DNA of 64,000 nt from Epiperipatus broadwayi (GCA_028023455.1 JAQFVV010012496.1:3847764-3911763), one strand, 5' to 3'; shown: positions 44,754 to 55,629, counted from the first letter of the stretch. Made by a program: numbers and translations. Notes: generated by a model not told the origin, from the sequence alone.

Positions 44754-45056
44754 AGCAAATCTCTTCATACAGTAATGCCACTCAGTGCAAGCCAGAGTAA
44801 TCAGTGGATGCAGGAAGGTTTGTGCATAAAATCCCTATCTAGTACCTACTCATCCAGATCCCCAGATAAGTTTCTAGCTTATGGCTTTCATCAGTGAGGA
44901 ACCTTGGATCTGTGAGAGAGGGATTTTGTGTAAAATACTTCCTGAATCCATTGATTACTCTGGTTTGCACTGAGTGGTGCTAATGTATGGAGAATTTTAC
45001 CTCTGTGAAAACAGCTTGTGTTGGCCTAAAAATGGTGATCATGTGTCATTTGATGG
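44754..45056. repeat. Family A copy A10 with 15 bp target duplication
   Basis: From AGCAAATCTCTTCATACAG to CATGTGTCATTTGATGG. TTTTATATTTCTATA (44739-44753) and TTTTATATTTATATA (45057-45071) flank it, one mismatch in 15. The left arm (minus orientation) has a complete hammerhead; the right arm is a short inverted piece. Confidence 0.85.
44852..44909 (-). ncRNA. Hammerhead ribozyme, type I, family A (core intact)
   Basis: Minus strand: outer helix ATCCA/TGGAT; internal loop AAGGT... / TC; stem I TCCTCA (44895-44900) with TGGGGA (44859-44864), six pairs with one G-U; core CTGATGA (44888-44894); stem II AGC-CATAA-GCT with an A-A pair where G-C is usual; GAAA; ACTTAT as weak stem III; U16.1 and C17 (44865). 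All catalytic-core bases are present. The internal loop in stem I is where type I ribozymes make loop-loop contact with stem II. Confidence 0.72.
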
Positions 45057-45149
45057 TTTTATATTTATATAGCATATTTACAACAATCAAAATAATAACA
45101 CAATTTACAAGTGCAGTTTTCATTATCAGCCTTTAACAGGTACTGTTTG

Positions 45150-45500
45150 CCCATGCTACTAACTGACCAATGTTATACTAAATATGCAGGATACTCTCAA
45201 ACCCAAATGCAAGATAAAAACTTATAAAAGATAAGAACAGTAATCTTCCTAAATGCAATTACATAGATCAATCTAATGCATTTCAGAATGAAAGCATGAA
45301 TATTTATCCTTGACAACTTTACATCCATTACCTTACTAATTTAAGTTAAATCCAGTGAAATTTTCAAAATTTCTATCTTGCATTTGGGTTTGACAGTGTC
45401 CTGTATACTCACTATAATATCAGTGAATTAGTAACATGATTAAACAGTACATGTCAAAGGCTGATTATCTTCTGATTGAGAATTACTAATAAAAACTGAG
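45150..45500. repeat. Family N repeat N1, internally inverted
   Basis: CTCTCAAACCCAAATGCAAG at the left is answered by CTTGCATTTGGGTTTGACAG at about 45377, and the tail CAAAGGCTGATTATCTTCTG ends the unit. Confidence 0.6.
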
Positions 45501-45639
45501 CTTGTAAATTAAGTTGTTATTAAATTGACTCTAATGTCATCTAATATTTACCAGTTGTATATTTTTAAATTTTATTGGGTTTAATTATGAATTAATAATA
45601 TAATGGATGTAAAGTTATAAGGATTAAATCTTCATGCTG

Positions 45640-45845
45640 CCATTCCAAAATGCTTTAGATTGGCCTATATAATTGCATTTAGGGACAAAGATAAGATGGT
45701 CATTCTTATCTTTTGAAAGTCTCTATCTTGCATTTAAGTTTAAGAGCATCCTGAACACTCACCATAACATCGATGAGTTAATAGCATGAGTAAACATCAC
45801 ATGTAGAAGGCTGATTATTTTCTGATTAAGAATTAGTAATCAAAA
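45640..45845 (+). repeat. Family N repeat N2
   Basis: The half from TCTATCTTGCATTTAAG to GATTAAGAATTAGTAATC repeats 45375-45490 directly with a spacing of about 346 bp. Left part holds GACAAAGATAAGATGG / TTCTTATCTTTTG. Confidence 0.6.
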
Positions 45846-45959
45846 TAATAAACCTTTTTATTAAGTTTTTATTTTATTTTGCTTTACTAATTCTAAATAT
45901 CAACTGAAACAATAATGTAACTATTGATTTTAATTTATATATAATATTGTTTATGTACA

Positions 45960-46050
45960 ATATTATTAAAAGGAGGTTGCCTTGACAACAGTTTGAGATT
46001 GTTGACGGCCATTGCTATTGAGGTTGTTTAAGTGTAGACTGGTTTTTAAT
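45960..46050 (+). repeat. Family M repeat, copy M2
   Basis: AAAAGGAGGTTGCCTTGACAAC, GTTTGAGATTGTTGAC and ACTGGTTTTTAATGA match M1 and the right arm of M3. It immediately precedes the microsatellite. Confidence 0.55.
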
Positions 46051-46097
46051 GAATATGAATAAGGTATTAATTTTGTTTATAATAGTAGAGCATGGTT

Positions 46098-46099
46098 TT

Positions 46100-46185
<86 letters not shown>

Positions 46186-46240
46186 CAACAGCCATAACAA
46201 TAACAACAGCAACAACAATAGCAGCAACAATAATAACTAT
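46098..46240. repeat. (AAT)n microsatellite with AAC/AGC variants
   Basis: About 28 AAT-type triplets (46098-46181) followed by mixed AAC, AGC and AAT triplets. The poly-Asn and poly-Tyr open frames over this tract (46049-46268) are products of the repeat. 46270-46645 beyond it shows nothing supported. Confidence 0.95.
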
Positions 46241-47352
46241 AAAATAATAATAATTTCATAATTATCACTTTTCAGCATTACGCAATCATATTGTATATAA
46301 CAATTCTCTATACCCTCCTGGCTCTACCATAATCAATAGATTGATCCTACTTTGATTTCATTATTAACATCATGATCAAATCAATGTCTGTTACATGATG
46401 ACTTCAATATGTCATATCACTCATTTGAATCAAAATGATTACATCTACTGCACTTTTCATTAATGATTGGTGTGCCCCCCCCAATATAGAGCCAGTTTCA
46501 TAATGATAGATTTTCTTCACTCATCAACTAACTCTCCTATGTTACATCATTTAATCATGTTGTTTTTAAGTCTTGCTTCTTTCACAGATCTTTGGTGGTC
46601 ATAATATCATTACAACATGATTTTAGCACACTAGCAGCAGACTTCACATGATCACCATTTCTTATGCTTGCTCATAACTGTTAATAAAACAGACAAAGCT
46701 CTCCATACAGAAGTGGTACTCAGTGCAAGCCAAAATAATTAATGGATGCCAGAAGGCTTGTGCAAAAAATTCCTATCTAGTGCCTACTCATCTAATATCG
46801 CAAGACTAGTTTCTAGCTTGTGGCTCTGGTCAATGAGGAGCCTTGAATCTGAGAGCACTGCATCTAGATTTTAGGATCTAATGCAACCCTCCAGCAGCCA
46901 CCTTTTATTTCTACTTAACTACACAACTATGAGAATAAAATTGAAAACCCAATAAAATTTTCAATCCAAGCTTATTAGCTTATATAGTCATATAGATCTA
47001 AACTCAGTTCAGTACCCATACATTTTGGTATCTTTGATTCTTTAATAACCATAGCCAATCCTATCCTATTAGCCAGGATTGGTATTAAACCATCAAACAT
47101 CACATGATCACCATTTCTTATGCTTGCTCACAACTGTTATTAAAACAGGTGAAACTCTCCATACAGTCAAATATATAGGTTACTGAACTAAGTTCAAACC
47201 TATATGAGTATGTAAGTTAATAAGCTTGGATTGAAAATATTATTGCATTTTCAAATTTATTTTCATAGTTTTGTAGTTAAGTAGTGATAAAAAGTGGCTG
47301 CTGGAGGGTTGTATTGAATCTTAAGATTTAGGTGCAGTGCTCTTAGATCCAA

Positions 47353-47397
47353 GGCTGCTCACTGATGAAAGCCACAAGCTAACAACTAGTCTCAAGA
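47353..47397 (+). ncRNA. Hammerhead copy, family A (GAAA lost)
   Basis: Core CTGATGA intact (after GCTCA), stem II AGC-CACAA-GCT, but ACAA replaces GAAA; CTAGTC present; the 3' stem I strand reads TCAAGA and no longer pairs. Inactive relic. Confidence 0.55.
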
Positions 47398-47787
47398 TAT
47401 TGGATGAATAGGCACTAGATAGAAGTTTTATGCACAAGCCTTTTGGCATCCATTGATTGCTCTGGCTTGCACTGAGTTGCACTAGCACATGAAAAGTTTT
47501 GCCTGTTTTAATAACAGTTATGAGCAAGTATGAGAAATGGTGATCATGTGATGTTTAGCGGTTTAATACCAATCCTGCCAAATAAGATAGTGGTGGTTAT
47601 GGTTATAAAAGAACCAAAGACTCCAAAATGTAAGAGTACTGAACTGAGTTTAGACCTATATGACTATATAAGCTAATGAGCTTGGATTGAAAATATTATT
47701 GTGTTTTCAATTTTATTCTCATAAGAATGGCTGCTGGAGGGTTGCATTAGATCCTAATATCTAGGTGCAGTGCTTTCAGATCCAAGC

Positions 47788-47830
47788 CTTCTCACTGATG
47801 AAACCCACAAGCTAGAAACCAGTCTGGGGA
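47788..47830 (+). ncRNA. Hammerhead copy, family A (stem II weakened)
   Basis: TTCTCA/TGGGGA stem I (mostly pairing), CTGATGA intact, stem II ACC...GCT disrupted, GAAA intact, ACCAGT stem III then C17 at 47824. Core bases are all present; folding would rest on a poor stem II. Confidence 0.6.
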
Positions 47831-48199
47831 TATTGGATGAATAGGCACTAGATAGGGATTTTATGCACAAGTCTTCTGGCATCCATTGATTATTGTTGCT
47901 TGCACTGAGTGACACTACTGTATGGAGAGTTTTGCTTGTTTTAATAGCATCAGACTTACTTAGTAAAACAATAAGAGTATTTTCTACAATTACATTTATC
48001 ATGATTTCTTCTTTCAGAAACTTGTATCTTGCTTTTTTAAATTAAAAGATATGATTTTGGACCTAGTACAACCATGTATTACTTATATTAACATTATTCC
48101 ACCCACTATAGGTCACATTATTTGAAAATCACCTCCACCAACCAGACTCTTACCTTTGGTGGACAGTTTGCACTAAGGAATAACTCCGTACACATCAAT

Positions 48200-50300
48200 A
48201 AAAGATACCCTATCAAGCATTAAAAAGAACTTGAAAGTATAAATAAAATGTGGGGTATTAATAAACCACATAGCAACAAAAATAATAAAGATTTACTTAA
48301 CCTACACTCATACCTGGACAAGAGACTGTAACCATTGCAGACTACTTACCCTTCAATACAGAAAATTACCACACAGAGAGTATAATTTATTGCAGACCAT
48401 ACTCTTCAACAGAAAAAATTTCCTCAACTATTGACATTGGAAATTTCATGGTCAAAAAGATAATATATTAGAGTCCATTATGTAAATTTCAGGGTTAAAC
48501 TTCAATAAGAAGCATTTCAGTTTTCATTGAATTTTTTTGTTGACCCAGAGGTTGAGTTCTCCACAAATGATACTGAATTAAAGATGTCAAGTACATCTTA
48601 CACATGCCTCCCTGCTATACATGGCTTACCTAACTTTGTTTTACACTTGTAAATTTATAACAACATACTTATAAAAGCTTGCTAACTTTTTATCCAACAA
48701 AAATATATCAAATACGTGGACTATACCCAATTTTAATGAATTCTTTCATTAAGAACTCAATTAATATATCTATATTAGATAATATACAACTAATTTCAAT
48801 GGAAACACTAGAAATTAAAATTGTAAAGTCAGTATTAAAGGGAGAAGATGGAACCTTATTTGTTGCCCACATGTTCCACAATACAATCTTCTAAAAAGGG
48901 TCATTGTCAGGACAAGCAGCACTTTGGTTTGTAATGTAGTCAGCATTGTAAGATCAGACAAAATATATGTAACTTGACAGTCAGGAAGCATTTGATTCAG
49001 TACCAATTGATAAAGTATAGAAATATTAACAACTGTTATCACTAATATACTTACTTACAAACTTAATTTGATACAGAGAGATTCAGATTACTTTGACCAG
49101 AAGACTGTCATCATCATCATTCAAACCAATCAGGTCAGAATCACAAGGATCACCTCTAAGGGGATTAATGTTCACAATATATATTAACCTACTTTTTACA
49201 ATAATGAAATAGAAGCTCTCAGAAATAAACATACCTGAATTATAATCAAGTATACCTTGCATAACATATATAGCTGATGTAACAATATTTATGATTATAA
49301 AAACATGTTCCATCTTTACTCTACCTATTTAAAGAATATACTAATGAATATAGCCTTGTCTTTAGTATGAATAAAATCCATGCATATACAATATATACAG
49401 ATCATTATTGGTACAAACAAATACTTCAAGGAAACTTCTCTAAGTTCATGGGTTTCTTAACTTCATATGAGTTTTCAGCCACATGGAAATAAATGAAAGT
49501 TAAATTAAAGATTCAAAAAAAATAATTGTCTCTATTTCCAAATCGTATGTCTGATTATATTCTAAAGTACAATATCTTAATAATATAATCATTATAAAAA
49601 TTACATATAAAGAGGACATTTTTTTACATCTCATCATCTATTATATGCATTGAGGTTTTTATTCTCTAGATGCCTATATTTTATTAATCTTCAAGAGTAA
49701 ATCTATCTTCCTGCAGAATTTGTTCTCTATAAAAGTTTAATTTTACATTTGCTTTAATGACATCACACATCTCATTATATTCTAAAATACAACTTCTTAA
49801 CAATCTAATTATTATAAAAATCATTATACTACTTATCAAAAGTAATATATTTACCCAGCATTCATCTTATTCTGGAAGATGGGGTGTTGTGATGTCATTA
49901 AAGCATTTGCAAATGCCATCTTCATGAAATGGTCTTCACTCAAACGGATTCCTTTAAAATCCAAAAACTTCTAAACATTTAGTCTCTATAATCTTTCCCT
50001 CACAAAGTACTTAAAAATTACTCCAATGAATCAGCCACCCTCAAGCAGGGATTAGTTAGAAGAATTACAGTGATCTTTAACAGAGATTAAAGACCCAATA
50101 TTTATACATCCCTAACAAAAGTTTAATTACTGGATAGATCACAAATTACTTAACCTAATTTTGTCTGCCAAATCTATTACACCATTGCTTAGTATTATTA
50201 ATAGACAATTGCTCAGAATGGAACTTAAGTATTTGAAATTTCTGTTTAAAACTAAAGGTGTGGTCATAAGCAACCTACCGCCTAAGCTTTATTGGTATAA
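48200..50300 (+). pseudogene. Decayed LINE pol (reverse transcriptase)
   Basis: Plus-strand relics in order: LEIKIVKSVLKGEDG (RT entry block, about 48805-48860), DSQEAFDSVP (DxxKAFDSV block, about 48975-49005), SQGSPLRGLMFTIYINLLF (QGSxLSPxLFxIYINDL block, about 49138-49195), AYTIYTDH at the place of the YADD box, and a WK-MKVKLKIQKK stretch like the RT thumb (W...MxLNxxKT). Stops and shifts occur throughout. This is the non-LTR RT order; clade not determined. 48000-48200 and 49750-50300 are probably other parts of the same element but carry no motif I can name. Confidence 0.7.
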
Positions 50301-51520
50301 TTGATAAACTTTATTGAAAAATAAATGAGAATTAAAACTTTTTTTTAATCTGAGTAGGAATGTTAATAATATTAAAATAATTGATCCAACCCAAACACTC
50401 CAGGTTGTATATAGCATTTTGTGGCCTCAGGTCACAGTGCCTCATACTATGAGGAAACCAAGGCCACTGTCAATAATAGAGCTGTGCAGTGCATGTATAT
50501 ACATACAGAAGAGCGCAAAAGAACAATGACAACATTTCAATATTTCTCGAACATGAGAAGCAGGCTAGTCATAGATTTGAACCCTCTAACCCCAAAATTA
50601 TGTGCACTGAAAGTAATGACTGCAAAAGGAAGATAAAAGAAGCGTATTTTATTATCAATGACAATAACGCTATTAATAGATGCGACACATGCTTCACTAT
50701 TCAGAAAATGGACAAGTTGATTAATTTACATATACATTTGCATATATTACCATTTAACAATATCACAACAATGACTTAAAATCTATTTTGGCTATGATTA
50801 TGAGGGATAATACTTCGAAGGCGCTTAGCCTACATTGATTTATTTTGATTGTTTGCCATTAACAGCTTCTTCACCCAGCGTTTTAAAGCAATTGTATGTG
50901 TTGTTTATATTTTTATGTATAAATGTAAATTTGTTATTATAATAATATAATTTGTAAAAATAGTTTAATTTTAATGTAAAATAGAAAATGTTATAAATAT
51001 GCAATTGTTGTATATAAATGTATGTTTTGATTTGAAATAGATGATTAGTGACATTTCTTTATTGAATAATAAGTATTACAATGCCATATTCAAATACATA
51101 GCACATAAATTTGCATACATTACTGTGATATCTACTAACTATTAGTGAAAAGAACTATGAATATGAAAACATAGAATTCCAGAAAGCGCTTAGCTTATTT
51201 ACTGTTATACAGCTTCGTTAACTATGTATAAAACGCAAGCTTAGAATAAATTTTATTTTTAAAAATTCCACTAAATAAAGAATTACAACTAGATAAATCA
51301 AATATCTGTCACTTTTGATTTATAATTTAATAAAAGTAATGTCCAATTTACTTGTTAATCTATTTAAAATTTATATTCTTGGATAAATATCTGAAATTTA
51401 AATATTAAGAATCATTTTATGTTCAGGACATTATAGAAATTCATCTTATTTGAAAAGTCACATATATATATTAAAGTTAGTTTTAGTTCTTATAAAATTA
51501 TAAGATCATAAAATATAAGA
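50301..51520. other. No recognisable gene; weak direct repeat
   Basis: Overlapping 71- and 96-codon frames at 50421-50779 (plus) show no domain. GCGCTTAGC near 50820 and 51186, each followed by a similar TTATTT...ACAGCTTC segment, forms a diverged direct repeat of about 60 bp. Confidence 0.4.
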
Positions 51521-51521
51521 A

Positions 51522-51995
51522 ATTCGAACTCAGACTTTCACACGACCCTTAATTCTCCATGACATTTCATATTGCTGACCCACCTGATGACACACATGTT
51601 AAAAATAATTAATCACCAGTATATGTATTTCATGCTAAACTGCCAATCATCAGTTGGTCCAGATTACTATCCTCACACACATATATAATCAGTGCTCAGC
51701 TTTATATTAAGATAGTCAATCTTCATACTTTAATGAACAGACTTCAAACTACTTTAACATACAACTCTTCAGCCATCTATTTCATTGAAAATCTGACATT
51801 CAAAGCCCTCATTAATGCCAAGGTTGTCATCCTACCCATGTTGACCATTTAATTATTCTGACCCCTCATTTACTGGAGAATAATCCATTTACATACATAT
51901 GCAAGGGATAGCAGAGCTTTAACGCACTATGTTTTTAATATGTAAATTAATACACTGTACAGGCTTACACACACCTGCACATATATAATGTAATA
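51522..51995 (-). repeat. Family D monomer, copy D5 (first of a tandem pair)
   Basis: Begins GAAATTCGAACTCAGACTTTC and ends with CAGGCTTACACACACCTG just before D6 starts the same way at about 52006. Spacing between equivalent points is about 483 bp. The hammerhead is at 51610-51666 on the minus strand. Confidence 0.8.
51610..51666 (-). ncRNA. Hammerhead ribozyme candidate, family D (D5)
   Basis: Minus strand: outer helix TAATC/GATTA; ACCAA (51654-51658) with CTGGT (one mismatch at the core end); CTGATGA (51647-51653); stem II weakened (TTGGC...AGCA); GAAA; ATACATAT as 3 bp stem III with a 2 nt turn; U16.1, A17 at 51620. Confidence 0.6.
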
Positions 51996-52003
51996 TATAA
52001 GGG

Positions 52004-52400
52004 ATTCGAACTCAGACTTACACATGACCATCAACTCTCCATGCCATCTCATACTGCCGACCCACCTGATCACACACATGTTGAAAAGATAAATACATAT
52101 TTCAGGCTAAAACAGCAATCATCAGTTGGTTCAGATTACCATCTTCACACATATATACAATCAGTGCTCAGCTTTATATTAAGATAGTCAATCTTCATAC
52201 TTTAATGGACAGGCTTCAAACTACTCCAACCCACAACTCTTCTTACCATCCATTTCATTGAAAATCTGAATAAAAAAGCAGAGGACTGATTGTATATATA
52301 TATGTGGAGATAGTAATCTAGACCAACTGATGATTGCTGGTTTAGCATGAAATTCGTATATTGGTGATTATATATGAGCAGGTGTGTGTAAGCCTGTACA
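52004..52400. repeat. Family D inverted dimer D6
   Basis: Left arm continues the tandem from D5 (GGGATTCGAACTCAGACTTAC, ACAGCAATCATCAGTTGG), right arm is inverted and ends GAGCAGGTGTGTGTAAGCC. The right arm carries the best D hammerhead (52314-52370). So a D tandem and a D inversion share this locus, as in the A array. Confidence 0.8.
52314..52370 (+). ncRNA. Hammerhead ribozyme, type I, family D (core intact)
   Basis: Outer helix TAATC (52314-52318) with GATTA (52366-52370), perfect; 3 nt bulge TAG; stem I ACCAA (52322-52326) with TTGGT (52361-52365), perfect; core CTGATGA (52327-52333); stem II TGCT-GGTTT-AGCA inside a T-T closing pair; GAAA (52349-52352); ATTCGTAT as very short stem III; U16.1, A17 at 52360. 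All bases of the catalytic core are present. D7 and D8 have the same fold with one core change each. Confidence 0.75.
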
Positions 52401-52517
52401 GTGTATTAAGATCATAAAAGTGTAACAAAAGCTTTGAAAATGATTACTGCATTATTTAAATGAAATACTTATTTTATATAGGGCTATGTTTTTAAACTGT
52501 AATATTAATAATCAGCC

Positions 52518-52606
52518 ATTAAGGTAATGCACATGCGCTTTGTGGATTATGCACATGCGCTTTGTGGATTATTTAAAAATCCACAAAGCGCATGACATTG
52601 CATTAT
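52518..52606. repeat. Short palindrome with duplicated CACATGCGCTTTGTGGATT
   Basis: AATGCACATGCGCTTTGTGG occurs at about 52528 and, shifted by 22 bp, at 52549, then is answered by CCACAAAGCGCATGACATT. Resembles the MITE at 24265-24488 and a fragment at 26313. 52607-53465 holds nothing else supported. Confidence 0.65.
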
Positions 52607-53465
52607 TTAAAATAGATGAAATTAGTAAGACAATTAATTATAATCTTTGTTTGGAAAGATAAATATAATGGATTATTGTTAAAATAATTAGTATGTCTAA
52701 AGATTGATTTATACAATATTATATTTTGACCAATAATAAGTTACGTGATTACCAGTAAATGATTATTCTGCTTAATCGTTATTATGTGTATAAGTTTATG
52801 GTTAATTAATAAAAGTGTTTTATAAGTTATTAGTTTAATGTTAATTTAGAAATTTATTTGTTCTTATTTGTGTCGTGTTAAAGCTAGATGTATTATTAAA
52901 TAGCTGTTTTAGTTAGTATCTGTAAGTTAATAATCTGATTGTTATTTAGATGATTGGATTTCAATAAAATCCCTCTTGTCATTCAATTATCTAATTGTTA
53001 ACCATTATTAAAGTGCTTATTAAAGGAGTAATCATTATTCCTCGGATGTTTATTAAGATAGTTTAATAATAAATTAAATCAATTTAATATATGTCTTTTA
53101 GATTTGTTATATTGTAGTTTATTATAGGTATAAGAGAATAAATAGTTATGTAAATAGTCTTAATAATTATTTAACTATGAAATTATGTTAGTTATTGTTT
53201 ATTATAGGGATTTTCCACAATGATTGTAGCATAATAATATATGGAGAGTTTCTATAATAGCAATACCATTGGAAGTATATTTTATATACTTTACAATATT
53301 AAAACCTATGCCTTGTGATTTTTTTCTATAGCATATCCTATGTTAACTGTAATAATAAAATAGTCTCATTAAGGGTATTTGTATATTTTTATTTTAGATC
53401 ATTTTATTTATTGTAACATTGTCCGCTTTATAATAGTGGAAGGTTACAATATATATATATGAGTT

Positions 53466-53635
53466 ATTTTTTTAAATCTGGTGTCCCAGTTCCTCACTGA
53501 AGAGAGCCATAGCGCAAAACTGGTCTGGGGATGGAGACAATCCTAGATAAAGATGATTTGAATGCTTTCTCTTGTAGCATTTGTCATAAAATATAAGCTT
53601 GTTTAGAGCTATTGGAATGCTCTTTATATATATAT
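53466..53635 (+). repeat. Family J partial copy J6
   Basis: Starts at AAATCTGGTGTCCCAG, includes the hammerhead segment and continues TAGATAAAGATGATTTGAATG, GCTTGTTTAGAGCTATTGG to CTCTTTATATA, followed by a (TA)n/(TG)n tract. Confidence 0.75.
53491..53531 (+). ncRNA. Hammerhead copy, family J (G12 lost)
   Basis: Stem I TCCTCA (53491-53496) with TGGGGA (53526-53531); core CTGAAGA (53497-53503); stem II GAGC-CATA-GCGC (one mismatch); AAAA instead of GAAA; ACTGGT stem III; U16.1, C17 at 53525. Pairing is complete, catalytic G12 is not. Confidence 0.62.
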
Positions 53636-53881
53636 GTGTGTGTGTGTATGTGTGTAATTGGGCCCAAATTAAGTAGTCATCTAGTGTAATTTGTACATAT
53701 GTTATTTTTCTATTAGATTAACATGTTCTTAATCATTTTAGTTATTTTAATTATATTTAATTTTAACATGAGGCCAGATAGAGTTAGAATTATATTGAGA
53801 TCATTGTATTTGCACATTACAGTATAATATCTTCATATTTAGATCACAATTGCTTTGATCTTGGCCCAGATGTAGTTTGCA

Positions 53882-54221
53882 TTAATTGGCATTAGTATTA
53901 TCACAAATTATTTTATTTCTCTGGACAGAATCCTGTGTTACATTATTAAATCTTGTTGTTGAGGTATTGGATGCCTGGGTGATATAGTGTGTGCTTACAG
54001 TTAATTTTTGGCTGCATTGTTGTTCAACCTGTTGATTTTTGTGGGTACGATCTGGTTGGTAGGTATAAAGTATGCAGTGGGTGCATTGGAGTTGGTTGGA
54101 TCCATATTTGTCTTGAGATAAAGTGCATATAATAAATAGGGTTGTCAATGATATAAACCATGCAGTGATTGTCAATTATGGTGTTTTGTTGTAGTGAGTA
54201 GTTGGTTTTGGCAGTAACCAA
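53882..54221 (-). pseudogene. Unrecognised frame with signal-peptide-like start
   Basis: The 97-codon frame at 54175-53882 begins MTITAWFISLTTLFIICTLS, a plausible signal peptide or membrane anchor, followed by a Cys-containing, Thr/Asn/Gln-rich stretch with several N-x-S/T sites (NTS, NVT). It follows the unidentified frames 54611-55640 on the same strand. It could be a secreted or surface protein of the same lost gene or element. No family recognised. Confidence 0.35.
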
Positions 54222-54610
54222 ATGTTGGCAAAAATGTTGGAAAATGTAATTTTGGCATTCCCTATTTTTAACTGCTGTAACATGATATATATTTAATAGA
54301 GATGAGTTGAATGCTAGGTTTTTGGCATTGTGTGAAGTCTTGTCATTGTTATTGAGATTGGTATTGTGTCTTGTGATTTGAGTTGATAATAGGACTTGGT
54401 TTGTGTGATGAAATTTTAAATTTGGCAGGTAGACAGTTCTAACAGATTATTATTTGGAGTGTCAGTATGACTGGATAGGAGGAGGCCCTACATCCATCTG
54501 GGGTAATATCCTGGTCAGAAATCAGTGATGGTATCCACATTATGCTATGATGTCTGTGGATGTTGATCATATCTATCATGGATTGGTAGGCATGAGTCAA
54601 ATGTTTTATT

Positions 54611-55625
54611 TCAGGCTAGATATATTGATACAAAGTCATCTGGTGTGGATCTTGTCATTAGCTCTGGAATATCAATACCCTCAGTTTTGACTCTCTTTGG
54701 CTGCCAATTGTTTGGGTGGCTGTATGATCTTTTGGTCTCTGTTGAGGCTAGTTCTATGGGTAGAAGGCATGGAAGAAGTGCTTCCATGATATGAGGTGAT
54801 ATTTTATTTATGGTTACTTGAAAATGGTTTGTTTGGATATGCTGATCTGCTCGATTAATAATATTTTGATTTGGCTCTGGTGCAGAATCTTCTGAAAAAA
54901 TTGAAGTGTGTGTTGTGCTAGATAACTCATATGACTGGTGTAGAGCCACTAACATTCTACAACAATAGCATTAGCATTGTTTGACCTTACAGTTGTGAGA
55001 TCCAGGATGTGTGTGTAGGACTCGGGATCTTTGAGGTTAAGATGACAGCTGGCCTTATTCAGTGTGTCTGGATCAGTGGTGATTGAATGTATATCTATGC
55101 TATTTTCTTGTGGTTTTAGTAGGTTTAGCTGGTGGTCAGTTGAACTTGTAGTATTTGATTGGTAATAGGCAGCCATGCTGGTCATATAAGTAACATTGTG
55201 GTTTTAAGTCTCTTAAATAAAGGTGAAGCATGTCCACCTGATACATAATTTGCATTGGAATGGTGTCAGGATTGATTTGACTATGTAGTTTTAATTTGTA
55301 CTCATAACTATTGGTATAAACTGCTGTGGATGTATTTTTTGATGTATATATAGCTTGAAATGCTATAACTTCATCAAATGACTCCATCATTCTCTGAAAA
55401 GATTGGTTGTTGTAACCAAGGTATGTGTTCTTAAGTACCCTGATTATATAACTTTGGCAATCTTTGTTGATAGTTGCCAGTACATAATTACCTAGAGTTC
55501 TGAGCTTGGTTTGAAACTTCCTCCTTTGGAGTGAATTGAGAAATTCAAATATGATATATCTCAAGTTGGTTTGTTCTGCAACACATAGATTGGTATCCCA
55601 GAGCCTATTAGAGTTAAAGCTTCAT
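54611..55625 (-). pseudogene. Unidentified coding relic, three overlapping frames
   Basis: Three minus-strand frames follow each other with overlaps of 50 and 7 bases: about 55620-55136 (start unclear, includes CVAEQTNLRYIIFEF), 55185-54949, and 54955-54611. Their composition is alike (rich in Gln, Asn, Ser, Thr, few Lys runs) and unlike the AT-driven Lys/Ile frames elsewhere, suggesting one protein of about 330 residues broken by two frameshifts. Near its end KRSYSHPNNWQPKRVK could be a basic nuclear signal. No domain was recognised; candidates include a transposon, a viral-origin gene or a host pseudogene. Confidence 0.45.
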
Positions 55626-55629
55626 ATAG

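Larger units (their letters stand above)
46650..47945. repeat. Family A array: tandem and inverted monomers (A11)
   Basis: Order: a full minus-orientation monomer (46650-47093), a partial minus monomer (47094-47167, ends CTCCATACAG), a sharp junction, then two plus-orientation monomers (47168-47566 and 47567-47945). Hammerhead cleavage positions in the two plus units are at about 47391 and 47824, giving a 433 bp monomer. Link sequence between monomers contains TACCAATCCTGCC and AAAGAACCAAAGAC. So the A unit exists as a head-to-tail tandem, and tandems are joined in inverted orientation. Confidence 0.88.

Noticed and set aside
46049-46268. Poly-Asn and poly-Tyr open frames
   Set aside because: Direct translation of the (AAT)n microsatellite on both strands.
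46098-47945. CRISPR-like array
   Set aside because: Repeats are 433 bp monomers and a triplet microsatellite; no short regularly spaced repeats with unique spacers.
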